From NCBI RefSeq assembly GCF_963924675.1, contig NC_089221.1, forward strand, positions 91,141,835-91,205,834: a DNA stretch of 64,000 bases. The letters run 5' to 3'. Below are positions 11,587 through 24,166 of the stretch, in pieces. The notes below the pieces were generated by a model. That model made no database searches. It was given only the letters and a program-made list of their open reading frames with translations, and was not told the origin of the DNA. How positions within the stretch are numbered: the first letter of the stretch is position 1; every line of letters begins with the position of its first letter. Position numbers and translations under genes: made by a program. Source of the stretch: Phocoena phocoena. Taxonomy: Eukaryota; Chordata; Mammalia; Artiodactyla; Phocoenidae.

Positions 11587-11669
11587 AAACAACTATTCTT
11601 AAAGCAATTTACACTACATTTTCCAATTCCCTTAGTGTTGAAATCACCAGAAACTAGAGAGCCTGGCTA

Positions 11670-11850
11670 GGGTGATAACATCACCACCCACTAGCTATGT
11701 GATACTTGGTTAAAGTCGCTGAACGTCAGTCTCTTTACTAAAAAATGGGCTCAATTCTATGTTAAAGTATTTTAAAGAGAATTAAATAATTTAATATCTG
11801 TAAATTACATAGTATGCCTATGACATAATAACTTTCACCAAATGCTGAGA
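11670..11850 (+). mobile_element. MIR SINE, degenerate
   Basis: The MIR core is visible as cactagctatgtgatacttg, then aatgggctcaattc and a weak 'agagaattaaataa' region. Boundaries are approximate. Confidence 0.6.
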
Positions 11851-13858
11851 ATCTGTTATTTACTAAGTAATAGTTTTGTAAATGGTAACAATCAGGCAAT
11901 GGGACCTTGTTTCTCCTGCTTGCTATGAACTTCAGAAGAAAGCTAGGAAAATTATAGTGAGTGAGAAGGAACAGAGGCTAGAAAAGTAAAAGATAAAATC
12001 AGTTCTATTTGTTAATTTTAATTCACATCATCTAGGAATAGATCATATCAAACTTTGGGAGAAACCTGTACATATTTATGAAGTACATATCAAGATTTGA
12101 AATATTCCTTTAGTCCACTAAATATATTTTCCAAAACATTCATCTGGCATTTAGCCTGTACACTTCTGAGACCCAGTTACCTTATTTCTTCATTTAAATT
12201 GTAATATACACAACCCTCTTTTCCTAGGTGACACTTTGAAATATGAAATGCAATTCCCAGTTCTGCAGTAGGTTTGCATTCCTGTTAGAATTGCTAGGCC
12301 TTCCATTCATTTAGATCAGATGAAATGTGTCATCTTCAGTAAAGCTTTACCCAAGTTCTTTGGGCAAAGGCAGCTTTTTCCCTTGAGCTTCTCCAGACAA
12401 CAATTTGCAACTATTCCTGTTACAGTTGTTTTCTAAACATTTATTTACATACTTCGTTCCTCCACTAGATGGCAATCACATCAGAAATATGAAGTTTAAA
12501 TTTTTATTTCATCTTTTGCTGAGAGGGGGTACATAAATATTAACTGAGTGAGTGATGAAGGGAAAGAATTTGATTCTTTACTGTGGAGTGGAATACATAG
12601 AAATATATAGTCTTCTGAGATCTGTGTTTACATATCAATTAGATACTGATATAAATACATGGTATTTAGAAAGAACAATGATCTTACGCTCATGCTAGAC
12701 CCTTGTGTTTACTTACAGTGGTATGATAAAGATGGCTAAATAAAAGATAAAGAACTTTAAAAAATCAACTCTTCAAAAGAATGTTTAGCAGTTCTGAGAT
12801 CAAATGTCAGCTACTAGTATCTTGTATCTTATTATCCAAAAGCAGATAGTAATTCCCCAGGTACACACAACATGGCACCTGTAGATCACCTGTGAAATAG
12901 ACATACTCTGGCTGTCAAGAAATGTTTGGTTGTTGTTGTGGGGTTTGCCCCCCGAGTGAAGGATTTAAAATTAAACATCAGTTTAGATGGGGGGAAAAAA
13001 GGTGGCTAAGATTGTTGACAGTTTTTCCTTCTGCTCCCAAAGTGGCTTCCCAGCAGCAACTTCGGCAATTGCTCTTGGCAGTAGCTCCTGACACAGGCTC
13101 CCAACACCTGCTCCCATCTGCAAGGGCTCTTCTCTGAAATGACTTCCACTGGCAGGGAGTTCCATTATCAAAACTCTAGGGCAGCAGCAGCCTATCCTAT
13201 CTTTGGGGGCACTAACCTCCCTCGTCCTTCTCTTGGTACCTGGTCCCTGCTCTCTTAGCACCATTTCTAGGGCAGCTCACAGCAGGACCCACAGAGTCCT
13301 CTGGACAGTTACAGAATGAAACTGCTCTTTTTGAGGAAAAAGTTCAAAAGTATGAAGATAAAAATCCTAAATTATAGACCATAGTGCTATATTCTCTGTA
13401 ATTTTCTATGGTCCACTCAACACTTTCTGAGGTTTGGGATCCCCCTCTGGAGTTGTAACTGCTTGAGGACATTATGTTAACCCTTAGTGGCTGGTGGAAC
13501 ACAAGCCTAGTGGAGATTTTGCTGTTTTATCTTATCTTACCTTACCTCACAGCACACATTTCCCTCTTCTGGTGTTTTTTGGAGGATGTTTCCCTCACCT
13601 AGTTTCAGTGCATGTGGTTGAGGTGGAGAGAGATAATACCCACTATCTCCTTCTTTCAAGGGATTATACTATGTTCTGTGTTGCACAGATTCTGTTGATC
13701 CAAACAACAAAATTCCAGGAATTTTATCTATACATGTATCTATGTATTAGGAAAGATAAATTATTTTTCTGATGGCCTTGTTAAAGATGAAAGGATTATG
13801 TAATCTTCAGCTACTATTGGCAACTATGGGGAGATGGCCTACATGTGAAAGTGAGTGA

Positions 13859-13860
<2 letters not shown>
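11851..13860. other. Unique sequence, no gene recognised
   Basis: Mostly AT-rich. About 12.98-13.33 kb is noticeably richer in G and C, with overlapping open frames on both strands (12922-13137 + and 12983-13264 -). Neither shows a known domain, splice context or codon pattern that I trust. The 92-codon frame at 13494-13772 is also unsupported. Confidence 0.4.
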
Positions 13861-13944
<84 letters not shown>

Positions 13945-13947
13945 AAA
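13861..13947. repeat. Compound microsatellite (GT)22 then (GA)n
   Basis: Forty-four bases of pure GT (13861-13904) run directly into about 40 bases of GA with a few AAA interruptions. Confidence 0.98.
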
Positions 13948-15865
13948 TCCTGAAAATAATATTTGAATGCCTGAACTTAACCTGTCTGACCAGCTCTACT
14001 CATGGGTTTCTCTATTATGTGATTCAATAAATTACTCTATTCTTATTATTTGCATAAGGTAGTTTGAATTAAGTTTCTAAAACTGGTAACTAAAATGGCT
14101 CAACTAATTGATCAGGAAACTAAGGGATCGATGAAAGCTGCAAATTCCACTTGCTCATCTTTTCCTAGACTGCAGCCATATAACCATGTAACCAGAATGC
14201 CTAGGACAATTTTATTTCAAATGTTTCCTCCTATTTTCCCTATCAATATATTTTTGCATTTCATACTTTATCATTTTTCCAGAAATAAATGGTAATTATG
14301 CCCATAGGGCATAAGGACACCAATGAAAACCAAGTTTCCCCAAAGTTATCTTGGACCTTCCAGTATTCTTTTATAAATCTTACATTACAAAAGGAGTTAA
14401 TAATAGCTGCTCCTCCCCAAAGAATTATTCTGAAAATTAGTTCACATTTCTAAAAATAAAATAGTGAATCAGTTAACATAGCATATAAAATAGAAAGGGT
14501 GTACAGATGTGTGGTATTAATACTATTTTTTTCTATGAAAAACTTTGCAATGATTGTGAGATGCTTGTGGATGACCAGGTCTCCCCTAGTACAGCATAAA
14601 CCTTGGAAAGAGCGTCTGTGTCCAGAGAGCATTTAGCAAATTTTCCGATGCATGTGAAATGCTCTTTGTTGGCTGCTTGATCTGGATATGGTCCTCAGGA
14701 AAGTTCTAGCTGAGAACATTTTAAGAAAATCAGGTGGTCCCTACATGGAAGGAAAAATGGAAGATATTCATCCAGATAATTCAACCCCCTCAAAGAGTAT
14801 AAGAAAGTTTCCAGAGAAATGAGGTATACTGTAGGAACAGTAATTAATTGCTTTGTATTTTTGTTTCATATTACATGTGCAAATGTACTATTACTTATGT
14901 GATATGGTTGGAATTACATAATAAAGCCCCTATTTTCTCATTGTCTAGGATGTAAGGGTTCAGAAAAGTCTCAGTGGAGCCATTTATTATTCATGTATGA
15001 GTTGGGGTGCCAGGAAACAAGCTTTGGTCTTTCCTGAGTAGTCTTTCTAGATCTAGTCATCCCTCCTAGAAGAAAGACTGTGAGAAGGACAAGAACTTAG
15101 AGACCATCCATTTCAGCCTCTAATTTTTCAATTTATTTTTCAAAATAAATCAAGCCTCAGAGACCTTCACTGATGCACTGATGTTCATTTGATGCCATAA
15201 TCCATTGCCCTATTTTCCATCACTCTGTTCCAAATGCTGTTACACTGAGGGTACTAGGCCTGATTTGAGCATACATAGACAGGTTTTGGTTTTAATAATC
15301 ACATACTTAACTTATTGTATATTTAAAAACTATAGCTGACAATCAAAGTTGTGATTTCAGAAGTATTTAGAACAAGGATAAGTTAAAAAAATCACAGAGA
15401 GAGTTGGTTTAAGGTAGGATTAAAGAAAAATAAAACATTACATGTGACAGACATGTGGTTATGACCCCAGATTATGAATGTAACAATTCTCTTCATGACA
15501 TGTAATGTGATAAAGTATATATGTGTGTATATTATGTTATAGGAAAAATTCTTACAAAGATGTAAACATGAAATAATCTTATTATATTTTGAACAATTGA
15601 CTGTATTAAAGATAATAAAACTGCATGAAAATATAAAACAGAAAATGTGTATCAATGTAAGTTATTTATTTTAAAAAGTTTCTAATATTGAAGCTCAAAT
15701 TTTCAAGAATTTCATTTTCATAAAACTTCTTTAAGTAAAATAAGATTTAAAAAAAACTTCTTAGTTCTCATTTTTCTACCATGTCTTGGCAAAAATAAGT
15801 TATGTGGATAATTGAGAGAAATTAAATTTATTAATTAGTGATGTTTTTCCAACTATTAATTTATT
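13948..15865. other. Unique AT-rich sequence
   Basis: No gene or confident repeat. Short open frames at 14095-14295 and 15392-15655 are low-complexity and carry no known motif. Confidence 0.45.
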
Positions 15866-15869
15866 CAGT

Positions 15870-16230
15870 TAATAAGTAATTATTGAGGGATCCTTACATA
15901 TTGGACACTATTCTAGGCATTGGGGATACAGCAGTGAGTAAAAAGTAAAAATATTTGCTTTTATCAGGTTTACATTAAAGTAGATGAAGAAGGCAATAAA
16001 GAATGGTTATATAATATGTTAAAGAGTGATAAGTACTATCATGACATGCAAAGCAGGGTAAAGTGATAGAGATTGACCAGAGTGGACTTCTGTGTTAAGG
16101 AAATCGTCTCTGAAGAGATATATGAACAGAGACCAGGATGAAGTAAGAGAGTGAGCCTTATGAATATCTTTGGAAAGAATTCTGAGCAGAAGGAAAGGCA
16201 AATGCTCAGAAGGGCCACCTCATTTACTGA
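15870..16230 (-). mobile_element. L2 LINE 3' region, antisense
   Basis: The + strand reads gacactattctaggcattgg, ggatacagcagtgagtaaaa, and further on agagtgagcc...tatctttgg. This is the reverse complement of the L2 3' end and last ORF2 segment. Strongly degenerate. Confidence 0.65.
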
Positions 16231-16499
16231 GGTAGGAGTAGTACTCAGAACCAGACACATGATCAGAAAAGACCTGAGAGAACCATAGGCTTATACCTCT
16301 GACAGACCTGTATGTCCTGGGCTCTACTCAACCAGTAGATAAAGGCTAACACAAAGTTCTAAGCAGCCTGGCATAGTGATGAATAAGTAATCAAGCTCAG
16401 AGCCAAGCTGCAAAGAATGAGAGAGTAGTATTTATTTTCATCATCCTGGCTCCAGTAAAGAAATCTCTGTCAGGTCACTGACTGACAAATGAAATAATG

Positions 16500-17850
16500 A
16501 ACAGACTCTAGGGTCCATACATGACAAGAAATATAGTCTTTGCACAAGTAGTTTGGAAGTGTCACCAAACAATTGGATGGCTTCAGCCTTCAATGATTAA
16601 TAACAGAAAATCCTGGGGAAAAGAGAGAATTTGATTTCCAGCATCATCACATGCAAATATTCAAAATGCCTAATTTTGAACAACAACAAAAAAAACATCA
16701 CAAGTCATACAAAGAAACAGTGAAGTATGGCCCATTCAAAGGAAAACAATAAGTTTGCAGATCTGGCCCTGAGGAAGCCCAAACATTAGACTTACTAGAT
16801 AAAGACTTAAATCAACTGTGGTAAATATACTCAAAATGCTGAAGGAAACCATGGACAAAGAACTAAAGGAAATTTTAAAAGTGATATATGAGCAAAATAA
16901 GAATATCAATAAAGAGACAGAAATTTTACAAAAGGAGCCGAATAGAGACTGGTGATAAAAAGTACAATAGCTAAAATAAAATAAAAATATTTCAGAGGTA
17001 TTCAACAGCAGGTTTGAGCAGGTACAAAGGCTCTGTGAACTTGAAAATAAGACAACTGAAATTATCCAGTCTTAGGACCAGGAAGAAAAAAAAAATGAAG
17101 AAAAGGGAACAGGATCTGAGGGACTTGCAGGATACCATTAATCAAATCTACATATGCTTTATGGGAGCACTAGAAGGAAGAGAGAAAGAAAAGGGGAAAA
17201 GTATATATTTGAAGAAATAATGGCTGAAAATCTCCCAAATTTGAGGAAACATATGAATCTACACATACAACAAATCTCAGCAAACTCCAAGCAGCATAAA
17301 TGCAGAGATCAACACTATGACATATTAAAATCAAATGAAAGACAAAGACAAACAGAAATGTTGAAAGCAGCAAGTGACTGGTCATGTATAAGGGATTCTC
17401 AATGAGATTAACAGTGAATTTCTCATCAGAAACCATGGAGTCTAACAGGCAGTGAGATGACATATTTAAAATTCTTAAAAAAAAAAAAAGCTGTCAAGCA
17501 AGAATTCTATATCAGGCAAAACTATCCTTCAGAAATGGCAGAGAAATTAAGACATCCCCAGATTTTAAAAACTGAGACTGCTTTGCTTGTAGACCAGACT
17601 TACAAGAAATGCTAAAGGAAGTTTTCAGTATGAAATGAAAGAACACTAGACAATAACTGAAAGTCATATGAGGAAATAAAGAACATTGGCAAAGGTGACT
17701 ACATAGATAAATTTAAAAGCCAGTACTAATATATATTTTTTGCTTTTTAACTCCTTTTAAAATTTTCTACATGACTTAAAAGACAAATGCATAAATTAGT
17801 AATTATGAACCTATGTTAATGACAACAAAGTGTAAAGATATAATTTGTGA
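16500..17850 (+). mobile_element. Old L1M fragment carrying ORF1
   Basis: Sense-strand L1M 5' region followed by ORF1. Pieces recognisable as ORF1 include a coiled-coil-like stretch near 16830-16960, the block KREQDLRDLQDTINQIYICF (about 17101-17160) and the following IMAENLPNLRKHMN segment. Frames are broken by stops and shifts (pieces at 17014-17220 and 17154-17405). The ORF1 tail near 17590-17640 (ttacaagaaatgctaaagga) matches other L1s. It lacks ORF2. It is much older than L1 A and B, with no TSD seen. Confidence 0.75.
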
Positions 17851-18597
17851 CAAAATTTAAACAGGGTGGGAGATGGCGCTGTCTCAGTCCCTGGTTCTCT
17901 CCTGAAAACCAGTCAGCCTACAGTTTATCCTGTATTTTGAATCTCCTCTCCATTGCCTTTCATCACAACTTTCACTGTTCTTCCTTTAGGTTTGAACCTC
18001 TCCATGTTCTGTCGCAAATGAAGTCAGTTTCTTAGGGAAAATGTTAGGAGTTGTCTATTTTATGATCTGCTTCTCCACTCAGGGACATTTCTGAGCCAAG
18101 GATCTGGAGCTTGGGGGTGGGGAAAATGTCAAGCTTCTCTCTCAATGACACTCTTACTATAGGAGCTACGTGCTTGGTGTTGGTGGGGAAAGTAGCCTGT
18201 CATTTTGGCTTGCCTCTCCTGGTATGTAACCATGACTGCACGATTGGAAAGGAGAATCAGATCCTCAGTATTCTCAAAATTCTGTGTCAATAAGAGAGCC
18301 CTCATCCTACAAGTCAAGGCTGGGTGAAAGAAGGGAGCTCTCCTCTCTCAACTATCATCAACAGGGACTTATCCTCAGCAACAGGCTGTTGTTTTTGAAA
18401 GACAAGTTATGATTTAAATAAAGTATAATATTATATTGTAGAGTTCATATATGAGAAGGTAAAAAAATGAAAACAGAATACAAAGTGGGGGAGTTTAATG
18501 AAATTTTTCTAAGATAAGTGTTTTTTTTTTAAGTATCATAATATCAAGTCATAGCAGACTGCGATAAGATAATAATGGATACTGGAAATCATAGAGC
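17851..18597. other. Unique sequence left of L1 B
   Basis: No gene recognised. Small open frames at 17847-18035 and 18111-18293 have no known domain. This DNA shows no L1 sequence, which matters for interpreting the L1 B/C junction. Confidence 0.45.
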
Positions 18598-19984
18598 AAT
18601 TATTGTTTTTAACATCTTTAGGAGTATAATTGCTTTACAATGGTGTGTTAGTTTCTGCTTTATAACAAAGTGAATCAGCTATACATATACCTATATCCCC
18701 ATACCTCCTCCCTCTTGCGTCTCCCTCCATCCTCCCTATCCCACCCCTCTAGGTGGTCAGAAAGCACCGAGCTGATCTCCCTGTTCCATGTGGCTACTTC
18801 CCACTAACCATCCATTCTACACTTGGTAGTGTATATATGTCCATGCCACTCTCACTCACCTCGTCCAAGCCCACCCTTTCCCCTCCCCATATCCTAAAGT
18901 CCACTCTCCACATCTGTGTCTTTATTCCTATCCTGCTCCTAGATTCTTCAGAAACTTTTTTTTTTGATTCCATATAAATGTGTTAAGCATATGGTATTTG
19001 TTTTTCTCTTTCTGACTTACTTCACTCTGTATGGCAGACTCTAGGTCCATCCACCTCACTACAAATAACTCAATTTCTTTTCTTTTTATGGCTGAGTGAT
19101 ATTCCATTTATATATGTGCCACATCTTCTTTATCCATTCATCTGTCGATGGACACTTAGGTTGCTTCCATGTCCTGGGTATTGTAAATAGAAATGCAGTG
19201 AACATTGTGGTACATGACTCATTTTGAATTATGGTTTTCTTAGGGTATATGCCCAGTAGTGGGATTGCTGGGTCATATGGTAGTTCTATTTTTACTTTTT
19301 TAAGGAACCTCCATACTGTTCTCCATAGTGGCTGTATCAGTTTACATTCCAACCAACAGTGCAAGAGGGTTCCCTTTCCTCCACACCCTCTCTAGCATTT
19401 ACTGTTTGCAGAATTTTTGATGCTGGCCATTCTGAATGGTGTGAGGTGATACCTCATTGTAGTTTTGATTTGCATTTCTCTAGTAATTAGTGATGTGGAA
19501 CAAATTTTCATGTGCCTCTTAGCCATCTGTATGCCTTCTTTGGAGAAATGTCTATTTAGGTCTTCTGCCCATTTTTTGATTCGGTTGTTTTTTTAATATG
19601 GAGCTGCATTAGCTGTTTATATATTTTGGAGATTAATCCTTTGTCCATTGACTTGTTTGCAAATATTTTCTCCTGTTCTAAGGGTTGTCTTTTTGTCTTG
19701 TTTATAGTTTCCTTTGCTGTGCAAAAGCTTTTAAGTTTCATTAGGTCCCATTTGTTTATTTTTGTTTTTATTTCAGTTACTCTAGGAGGTGGGTCAAAAA
19801 AGATCTTGCTGTGATTTATGTCAAACAGAATTCTTCCTATGTTTTCCTCTAAGAGTTTTATAGTGCCTGGTCTTACATTTAGGTCTTTAATCCATTTTGA
19901 GTTTATTTTTGTGTGTGGTGTTAGGGAGTGTTCTAATTTCATTCTTTTACATGTAGCTGTCCAGTTTTCCCAGCACCACTTATT

Positions 19985-20197
19985 TTTTTTTTTTTTTTTT
20001 TTTTGCGGTACGCGGGCCTCTCACTGTTGTGGCCTCTCCCGTTGCGGAGCACAGGCTCTGGACGCGGGGGCTCAGCGGCCATGGCTCACGGGCCCAGCCG
20101 CTCCGTGGCATGTGGGATCCTCCCGGACCGGGGCACGAACCCGCGTCCCCTGCATCGGCAGGTGGACTCTCAACCACTGCGCCACCAGGGAAGCCCC
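19985..20197 (-). mobile_element. CHR-2 type SINE nested in L1 B ORF2
   Basis: The T-run, then gcggtacgcgggcctctcac, and the end ccaccagggaagcccc are the antisense CHR-2. The perfect 15-base TSD ccagcaccacttatt lies at 19970-19984 and 20198-20212. The copy is nearly complete and retains many CpGs, so it is fairly young. Confidence 0.96.
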
Positions 20198-22302
20198 CCA
20201 GCACCACTTATTGAAGAGACTGTCTTTTCTCCATTGTATATCCCTGCCTCCTTTGTCATAGATTAGTTGACCATAGGTGCATGGGTTTATCTCTGGGCTT
20301 TCTAACCTGTTCCATTGATCTATATTTCTGTTTTGTGCCAGTACCATATTGTCTTGATTACTGTAGCTTTGTGGTATAGTCTGAAGTCATGGAGTCTGAT
20401 TCCTCCAGCTCCGTTTTTCTTTCGCAAGATTGCTCTGCTATTCAGGGTCTTTTGTGTCTCTAGAAATATTTTAAGATTTTTTGTTCTAGCTCTGTAAACA
20501 AAATAATGTCATTGGTAATTTGATAGGCATTGCACTGAATCTGTAGATTGCTTTGGGTAGTATAGTCATTTTCACAATATTGATTCTTCCAATCCAAGAA
20601 CATGGTATATCTCTCCATCTGTGTCACCTTTGATTTCTTTCATCAGTGTCTTATAGTTTTCTGAGTATAGGGTTTTACCTCCTTAGGTAGGTTTTTTCTC
20701 AGGTATTTTATTCTTTCTATTTCAGTGGTAAATGGGAGTGTTTCTTTAATTTCTCTTTCAGATTTTTCATTGCTAGTGTATAGGAATGAAAGAGATTTCT
20801 GTGCATTCATTTTGTATCCTGCAACTTTACCAAATTCATAGATTAGCTCTAGAAGTTTTCTGGTGGCACCTTTAGGATTCTCTATGTATAGTATCATGTC
20901 ATCTGCAAACAGTGACAGTTTTATTTCTTCTTTTCCAATTTTATTCCTTTTATTTCTTTTTCTTCTCTTATTGCCATGGCTAGGACTTCCAAAACTATGT
21001 TGAATAATAGTGGTGAGAGTGGACATCCTTGTCTTATTCTTGATCTTAGAGGAAATGCTTTCAGGTTTTCATAATTGGGAATGATGTTGGCTGTGGGTTT
21101 GTCATATATGGCCCTTATTATGTTGAGGTAGGTTCCCTCTATGCCCACTTTCTGGAGAGTTTTTACCATAAATGGGTGTTGAATATTGTCAAAAGCTTTT
21201 TCTGCATCTATTGAGACGAGCATATGGTTTTCACTCTTCAGTTTGTTAATACAGTGTATCACATTGATTGATTTGCATATATTGAAGAATCCTTGCATAC
21301 CTGGGATAAATCCCACTTGATCAAGGTGTATGATCCTTTTAATGTGTTGTTGGATTCTGTTTGCTAGTATTTTGTTGAGGATTTTTGCATCTATATTCAT
21401 CAGTGATATTCGTCTGTAGTTTTCTTTTCTTTCTGGTATCTTTGTCTGGTTTTGGTATCAGGGTGATGGTGGCCTTGGAGAATGAGTTAGGGACTGTTCC
21501 TTCCTCTGCAGTTTTCTGGAATAGTTTGAGAAGGATTGGTGTTAACTCTTCTCTAAATGTTTGATAGAATTCACCTTTGAAGCCATCTGGTCCTGGACTT
21601 TTGTTTGTTGGAAGATTTTTAATCACAGTTTCAATTTAATTACATGTGATTGCTCTGTTCATATTTTCTGTTTCTTCTGGGTTCAGTCTTGGGAGGTTAT
21701 ACCTTTCTAAGAATTTGTCCATTTCTTCCAGTTGTCCATTTTATTGGCCAAGAGTTTCTTGTAGTAGTCTCTTAGTATGCTTTGTATTTCTGTGGTGTCC
21801 ACTGTAACTTCTCCTTTTTCATTTCTAATTTTATTGATTTGAGTCCTCTCCCTCTTTTTCTTGATGAGTCTGGCTAAAGGTTTATCAATTTTGTTTATCT
21901 TCTCAAAGAACCAGCTTTTAGTGTTATTGATCTTTGCTATCATTTCCTTCATTTCTTTTTCATTTATTTCTGATCTGATCTTTATGATTTCTTTCCTTCT
22001 ACTAACTTTCGGTTTTGTTTGTTCTTCTTTCTCTAGTTCCTTTAGGTGTAATGTTAGATTGTTTATTTGACATGTTTCTTGTTTCCTTAGGTAGGATTAT
22101 ATTGCTGTAAACTTCCCTCTTAGAAGTGCATTTGCTGTGTCCCATAGGATTTGGATCATAATGTTTTCATTGTCATATGTCTCTAGATATTTTCTGATTT
22201 CCTCTTTGATTTCTTCAGTGATCTCTTGATTATTTAGTACCATATTGTTTAGCCTCCATGTGTTTGTGTTTTTAACACTTTTTTCCCCTGTAATCGATTT
22301 TT

Positions 22303-22502
22303 TTTTCTTTTGCGGTACGCGGGCCTCTCACTGTTGTAGCCTCTCCCGTTGCAAAGCACAGGCTCCAAACGCGCAGGTTCAGCGGCCATGGCTCACGGGC
22401 CCAGCCGCTCTGCAGCATGTGGGATCTTCCCGGACCGGGGCACGAACCCACGTCCCCTGCATCAGCAGGTGGACTCTCAACCACTGCGCCACCAGGGAAG
22501 CC
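22303..22502 (-). mobile_element. CHR-2 type SINE nested in L1 B ORF2
   Basis: Antisense CHR-2 with a T-rich tail. The perfect 17-base TSD ccctgtaatcgattttt is at 22286-22302 and 22503-22519. Confidence 0.96.
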
Positions 22503-23258
22503 CCCTGTAATCGATTTTTAATCTCAGAGTGTTGTGGTCAGAAAAGATGTTTGATATGATTTCAATTTTCATAAATGTACCAAGGCTTGATTTGTGACCC
22601 AAGATGTGATCTCTCCTGGAGAATGGTCCTTGTGCACTTGAGAAGAAAGTGTAATCTGCTGTTTTTGGATGGAATATCCTATAAATATCAATTCAATATA
22701 TGGTCTATTGTGTCATTTAAAGCTTTGTTTCCTTATTAATTTTATGTCTGGATGATCTGTCCATTGGTGTAAGTGAGGTGTTAAAGTCCCCCACTATTAT
22801 TGTGTTGCTGTCGATTTCCTCTTTTATAGCTGTTAGCATTTGCCTTATGTATTGAGGTGCTCCTATGTTGGGTGCATATATATTTATAATTGTTATATCT
22901 TCTTCTTGGATTGATGCCTTGATCATTATGTAGTGTCCTTCCTTGTGTCTTGTAACATTCTTTATTTTAAAGTCTATTTTATCTGATATGAGTATTGCTA
23001 CTCCAGCTTTCTTTTGATTTCCATTTGCATCCCTTCACTTTCAGTCTATATGTGTCCCTATGTCTGACGTGGGTCTATTGTAGACAGCATATATATGGGT
23101 CTTGTTTTTGTATCCATTCAGTGAGCCTGTGTCTTTTGGTTGGAGCATTTAATCAATTCACATTTAAGGTAATTATCAATATATATGTTCCTATTACCAT
23201 TTTCTTAAGTGTTTTGGGTTTGTTTTTGTGGGTCCTTTTCTTCTCTTGTGTTTCCCAC

Positions 23259-24166
23259 TTAGAGAAGTTCCTTTAGCATTCCTTGTAGAGCTGGTTTGGT
23301 GGTGCTGAATTCTCTCAGCTTTTGCTTGTCTGTAAAGCTTTTGATTCCTTTGTCGAATCTGAATGAGATCCTTACTGGGTAGAGTAACCTTGGTTGTAGG
23401 TTCTTCCCTTTCATCACTTTAAGTATATCATGCCACTCCCTTCTGGCTTGTAGAGTATCTGCTGAGAAATCAGCTGTTAACCTTATGGGACTTTCCTTGT
23501 ATGTTATTTGTCATTTTTCCTTTGTTGCTGTTAATAATTTTTCTTTGTCTTTAATTTTTGTCAGTTTGATTACTATGTTTCTCAGCATGTTTCTACTTAG
23601 GGTTTTCCTGCCTGAGACTCTCTGTGCTTCCTGGACTTGGGTGGCTATTTCCTTTCCCATGTTAGGGAACTTTTCGACTATAATCTCTTCAAATATTTTC
23701 TTGGGTCCTTTTGCTCTCTCTTCTCCTTCTGGGATTTCTATAATGTGAATGTTGGTGCATTTAATGTTGTCCCAGAGGTCTCTCAGGCTGTTTTCATTTC
23801 TTTTCATTCTTTTTTCTTTATTCTGTTCAGTGGCAGTGAATTCCACCATTCTGTCTTCCAGGTCACTTCTCCATTCTTCTATCTCACTTATTCTGCTATT
23901 GATTCCTTCTAGTGTATTTTTCATTTCAGTTATTGTATTGTTCATCTCTGTTTGTTCTTTAATTCTTCTAGGTTAAACATTTTGTTAAACATTTCTTGCA
24001 TCTTCTTGATCTTTGCCTCCATTCTTTCTCCGAGGTCCTGGATCATCTTCACTCTCATTATTCTGAATTCTTTTTCTGGAATGTTGCCTATCTCCACTCC
24101 ATTTAATTGTTTTTCTGGGTTTTTATCTTGTTCCTTCATCTAATGCATAGTCCTCTGCCTTTTCAT
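23259..24166 (-). pseudogene. L1 B ORF1 (RNA-binding protein ORF1p), broken
   Basis: The start is at ATG 24166-24164 and the end matches the TAA of L1 A at 23261-23259. The length of 908 bases is not a multiple of three, so at least one indel exists. Open pieces are 24139-23942 (N-terminal coiled coil) and 23945-23511 (coiled coil end and RRM-like domain, LRDLWDNIKCTNIHIIEIPE). The second piece ends in TGA at the same codon as the second stop of L1 A ORF1, after the REK/KEK residues and before QI. Downstream sequence still encodes the C-terminal domain. Confidence 0.88.

Larger units (their letters stand above)
18965..23200 (-). pseudogene. L1 B ORF2 (endonuclease/reverse transcriptase), broken
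   Basis: The ORF2 start is at ATG 23200-23198. The endonuclease, reverse transcriptase and C-terminal parts are all present but spread over several frames (open pieces 22926-22717, 21626-21339, 21400-20921, 21026-20643, 19942-19556, 19364-19086). The reverse transcriptase box is intact here ([15 protein letters not shown]), unlike the FAGD of L1 A. Two SINE insertions (19985-20197 and 22303-22502), each with perfect TSDs, split the gene. This copy cannot make ORF2p. Confidence 0.9.

Noticed and set aside
13845..14030. Open frame of alternating Cys-Val then Arg-Glu
   Set aside because: It is a direct translation of the GT/GA microsatellite.
19818..20261. 147-residue open frame and several overlapping frames over the SINE at 19985
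   Set aside because: The same peptide patterns recur on both strands at every CHR-2 copy (1250, 8621, 22303, 35418, 41159, 41542, 62151). They are translations of a GC-rich SINE and not proteins.
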